Source: Microbaculum marinisediminis
GTDB lineage: Bacteria > Pseudomonadota > Alphaproteobacteria > Rhizobiales > Tepidamorphaceae
Direction: 5' to 3'
Assembly: GCF_025397915.1 (NCBI RefSeq)
Contig: NZ_JALIDZ010000006.1
Location: forward strand, 186,001-250,000
DNA: 64,000 nucleotides
Part shown: positions 63,095 through 64,000 of the stretch, one piece after another
How the letters are laid out: every line of letters begins with the position of its first letter
How positions within the stretch are numbered: the stretch's first letter is position 1
Position numbers and translations under genes: made by a program
The notes under the pieces: model-generated
What the model saw: only the letters and a program-made list of their open reading frames with translations
Database searches by the model: none
What the model was told of the DNA's origin: nothing

Positions 63095-63565
63095 CTAGAG
63101 CGTGCGGGCGGCCTCAAGGACTTCCTCGGCGTGGCCTGCGACCTTTACCTTGCGCCACACCCTGCGGATGGTTCCGCTCTTGTCGATCAGGAAGGTGGAG
63201 CGCTCGACGCCCATGAACTTGCGCCCGTACATGCTCTTTTCCTTCCACACACCGTAGGCTTCGAGCGTGGTTTTCGATTCGTCCGAAACCAGGTCGATCG
63301 CCAGGTCGTGCTTGGCCTTGAATTTGTCGTGCTTCGACGCGGGGTCGGGGGACATGCCGACGACAACGGCGCCGGCCTTCTCGAAGTCCGCGACGAGGCC
63401 GGAAAAGTCGATGGCCTCCCGGGTGCAGCCGCTCGTATCGTCCTTGGGATAGAAGTACAGGACGACGGCATTGCCGCGCAGATCAGAGAGCCGAATCTGC
63501 CCGCCGCCATCCGCCGGCAGTGTGAAATCCGGTGCCTGCGAGCCTTCAACAGCGTCCGAGCTCAT
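63095..63565 (-). CDS. bcp: Bcp-type peroxiredoxin (thioredoxin-dependent thiol peroxidase)
   Basis: This 156-residue AhpC/TSA-like protein has the peroxidatic Cys C47 in YPKDDTSGCTREA and the conserved Arg in GVERSTFLID. The second Cys often found five residues later is Ile (position 52), so it should work as a one-Cys enzyme. It reduces hydroperoxides. The ATG at 63565 gives the usual family start; a longer in-frame extension has no family sequence. Confidence 0.93.
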   Translation of the reverse strand: MSSDAVEGSQAPDFTLPADGGGQIRLSDLRGNAVVLYFYPKDDTSGCTREAIDFSGLVADFEKAGAVVVGMSPDPASKHDKFKAKHDLAIDLVSDESKTTLEAYGVWKEKSMYGRKFMGVERSTFLIDKSGTIRRVWRKVKVAGHAEEVLEAARTL

Positions 63566-63756
63566 AGCTTGCCTTCCTTTTGTCTTGTTTTCAGTAGCAA
63601 AAACGGCGGGCACACTGGAAACCGCACCGGCGCCGCGCGATAGTGTACGCGATCGGCACGCTGCTGGATGGATATCTCTTTGCACGTGTATCGTCACGGT
63701 TATGTAACCGGCCGGCAGCGGCACTGTCAGCCGCTGATTGAGGTGATGCGCAGCCG

Positions 63757-64000
63757 ATGACTTCTGAAGCCAATCCTGGCCCCAACCGCAGGCGCGCCGT
63801 GCGGCGCGCTGCGGCGTCGAGCCTGAAGCGGCTGCGCAATCTTCGCGCGCGCCGCAGGATGTGGCTGCGCGTGGCTCAGGTGCTCGCGGTAATCGCTGTC
63901 GTCGCCGGCGGATTGCTTGGTGGCGCGGTCTTCCGACTGTCGCAGGGGCCGGTTTCCGTCGGCTTCCTGACTCCGCGGATCGTCGAGGCGGTCCAGAAAC
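63757..64000 (+). CDS. N-terminal part of a membrane-anchored AsmA/DUF3971-like protein (3' truncated)
   Basis: The first 81 residues are visible: an Arg-rich cytoplasmic tail (about 1-37), one hydrophobic helix (VAQVLAVIAVVAGGLLGGAVF), then RLSQGPVSVGFLTPRIVEAVQK. This N-terminus resembles the large DUF3971/AsmA-C proteins of alphaproteobacteria, which bridge the periplasm in lipid transport, but the diagnostic body is beyond the window. It is divergent from bcp. Confidence 0.55.
   Translation, partial: MTSEANPGPNRRRAVRRAAASSLKRLRNLRARRRMWLRVAQVLAVIAVVAGGLLGGAVFRLSQGPVSVGFLTPRIVEAVQK

Overview
The window looks like chromosomal DNA of a high-GC alphaproteobacterium, most likely of the Hyphomicrobiales (Rhizobiales) type. 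The evidence is the general amino-acid transporter set aapJQMP, complex I accessory subunits of mitochondrial type (NDUFS4-like and NDUFA12-like), a double cold-shock-domain protein, a B12-dependent NrdJ, and the gene block rne, amidase, mrcA, prfB. Codon use is uniformly GC-rich. I see no insertion sequence, integrase, phage gene or CRISPR array. The first gene is cut at its 5' end and the last at its 3' end.

Region 1 (1-11.4 kb) is a sugar-acid catabolic area. On the plus strand lie a sugar-type ABC transporter (binding protein and two permeases), an L-threonate-dehydrogenase-like enzyme (LtnD type), an NAD malic enzyme and a second hydroxyacid dehydrogenase. On the minus strand are an OtnK-type 3-oxo-tetronate kinase and an SDR, divergent from an isopropylmalate/tartrate-dehydrogenase-like enzyme. 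Next come a third hydroxyacid dehydrogenase and a carboxymuconolactone-decarboxylase-like domain. That domain appears to be fused, through a frameshift at a run of nine A, to a histone-H1-like Lys/Ala protein.

Region 2 (12.6-20.8 kb) is one long minus-strand operon: TRAP transporter dctQ-dctM-dctP, D-2-hydroxyacid dehydrogenase, KDPG aldolase, RraA-like aldolase, KDG kinase, KduD-like SDR and cupin. A GntR/FCD regulator is divergent. A perfect 17-bp inverted repeat in front of dctQ is the probable operator. The content fits uptake of a uronate or deoxy-uronate and its conversion through KDG and KDPG to pyruvate and glyceraldehyde 3-phosphate.

Region 3 (20.8-38 kb) is mixed housekeeping: three tRNAs (Glu, Pro, Arg), glyoxalase, sirtuin, double cold-shock protein, a complex I subunit, OsmC, MetC, the aap operon with an attenuator hairpin after the binding-protein gene, a cysK-alaX-GFA-sseA operon and AMP nucleosidase. 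Region 4 (38-51.7 kb) holds a cyclic-nucleotide-domain patatin protein, nrdJ with a tandem pair of NrdR-like boxes upstream, a degenerate receiver protein, an NDUFA12-like protein, aat, accC-accB, a DsbA-like protein and an M48 protease. Region 5 (51.9-64 kb) holds an aminotransferase, the RNase E gene with a long structured leader, amidase, PBP1A, prfB with the classical +1 programmed frameshift, an M23 peptidase, a Bcp peroxiredoxin and the start of a membrane-anchored AsmA/DUF3971-like gene.
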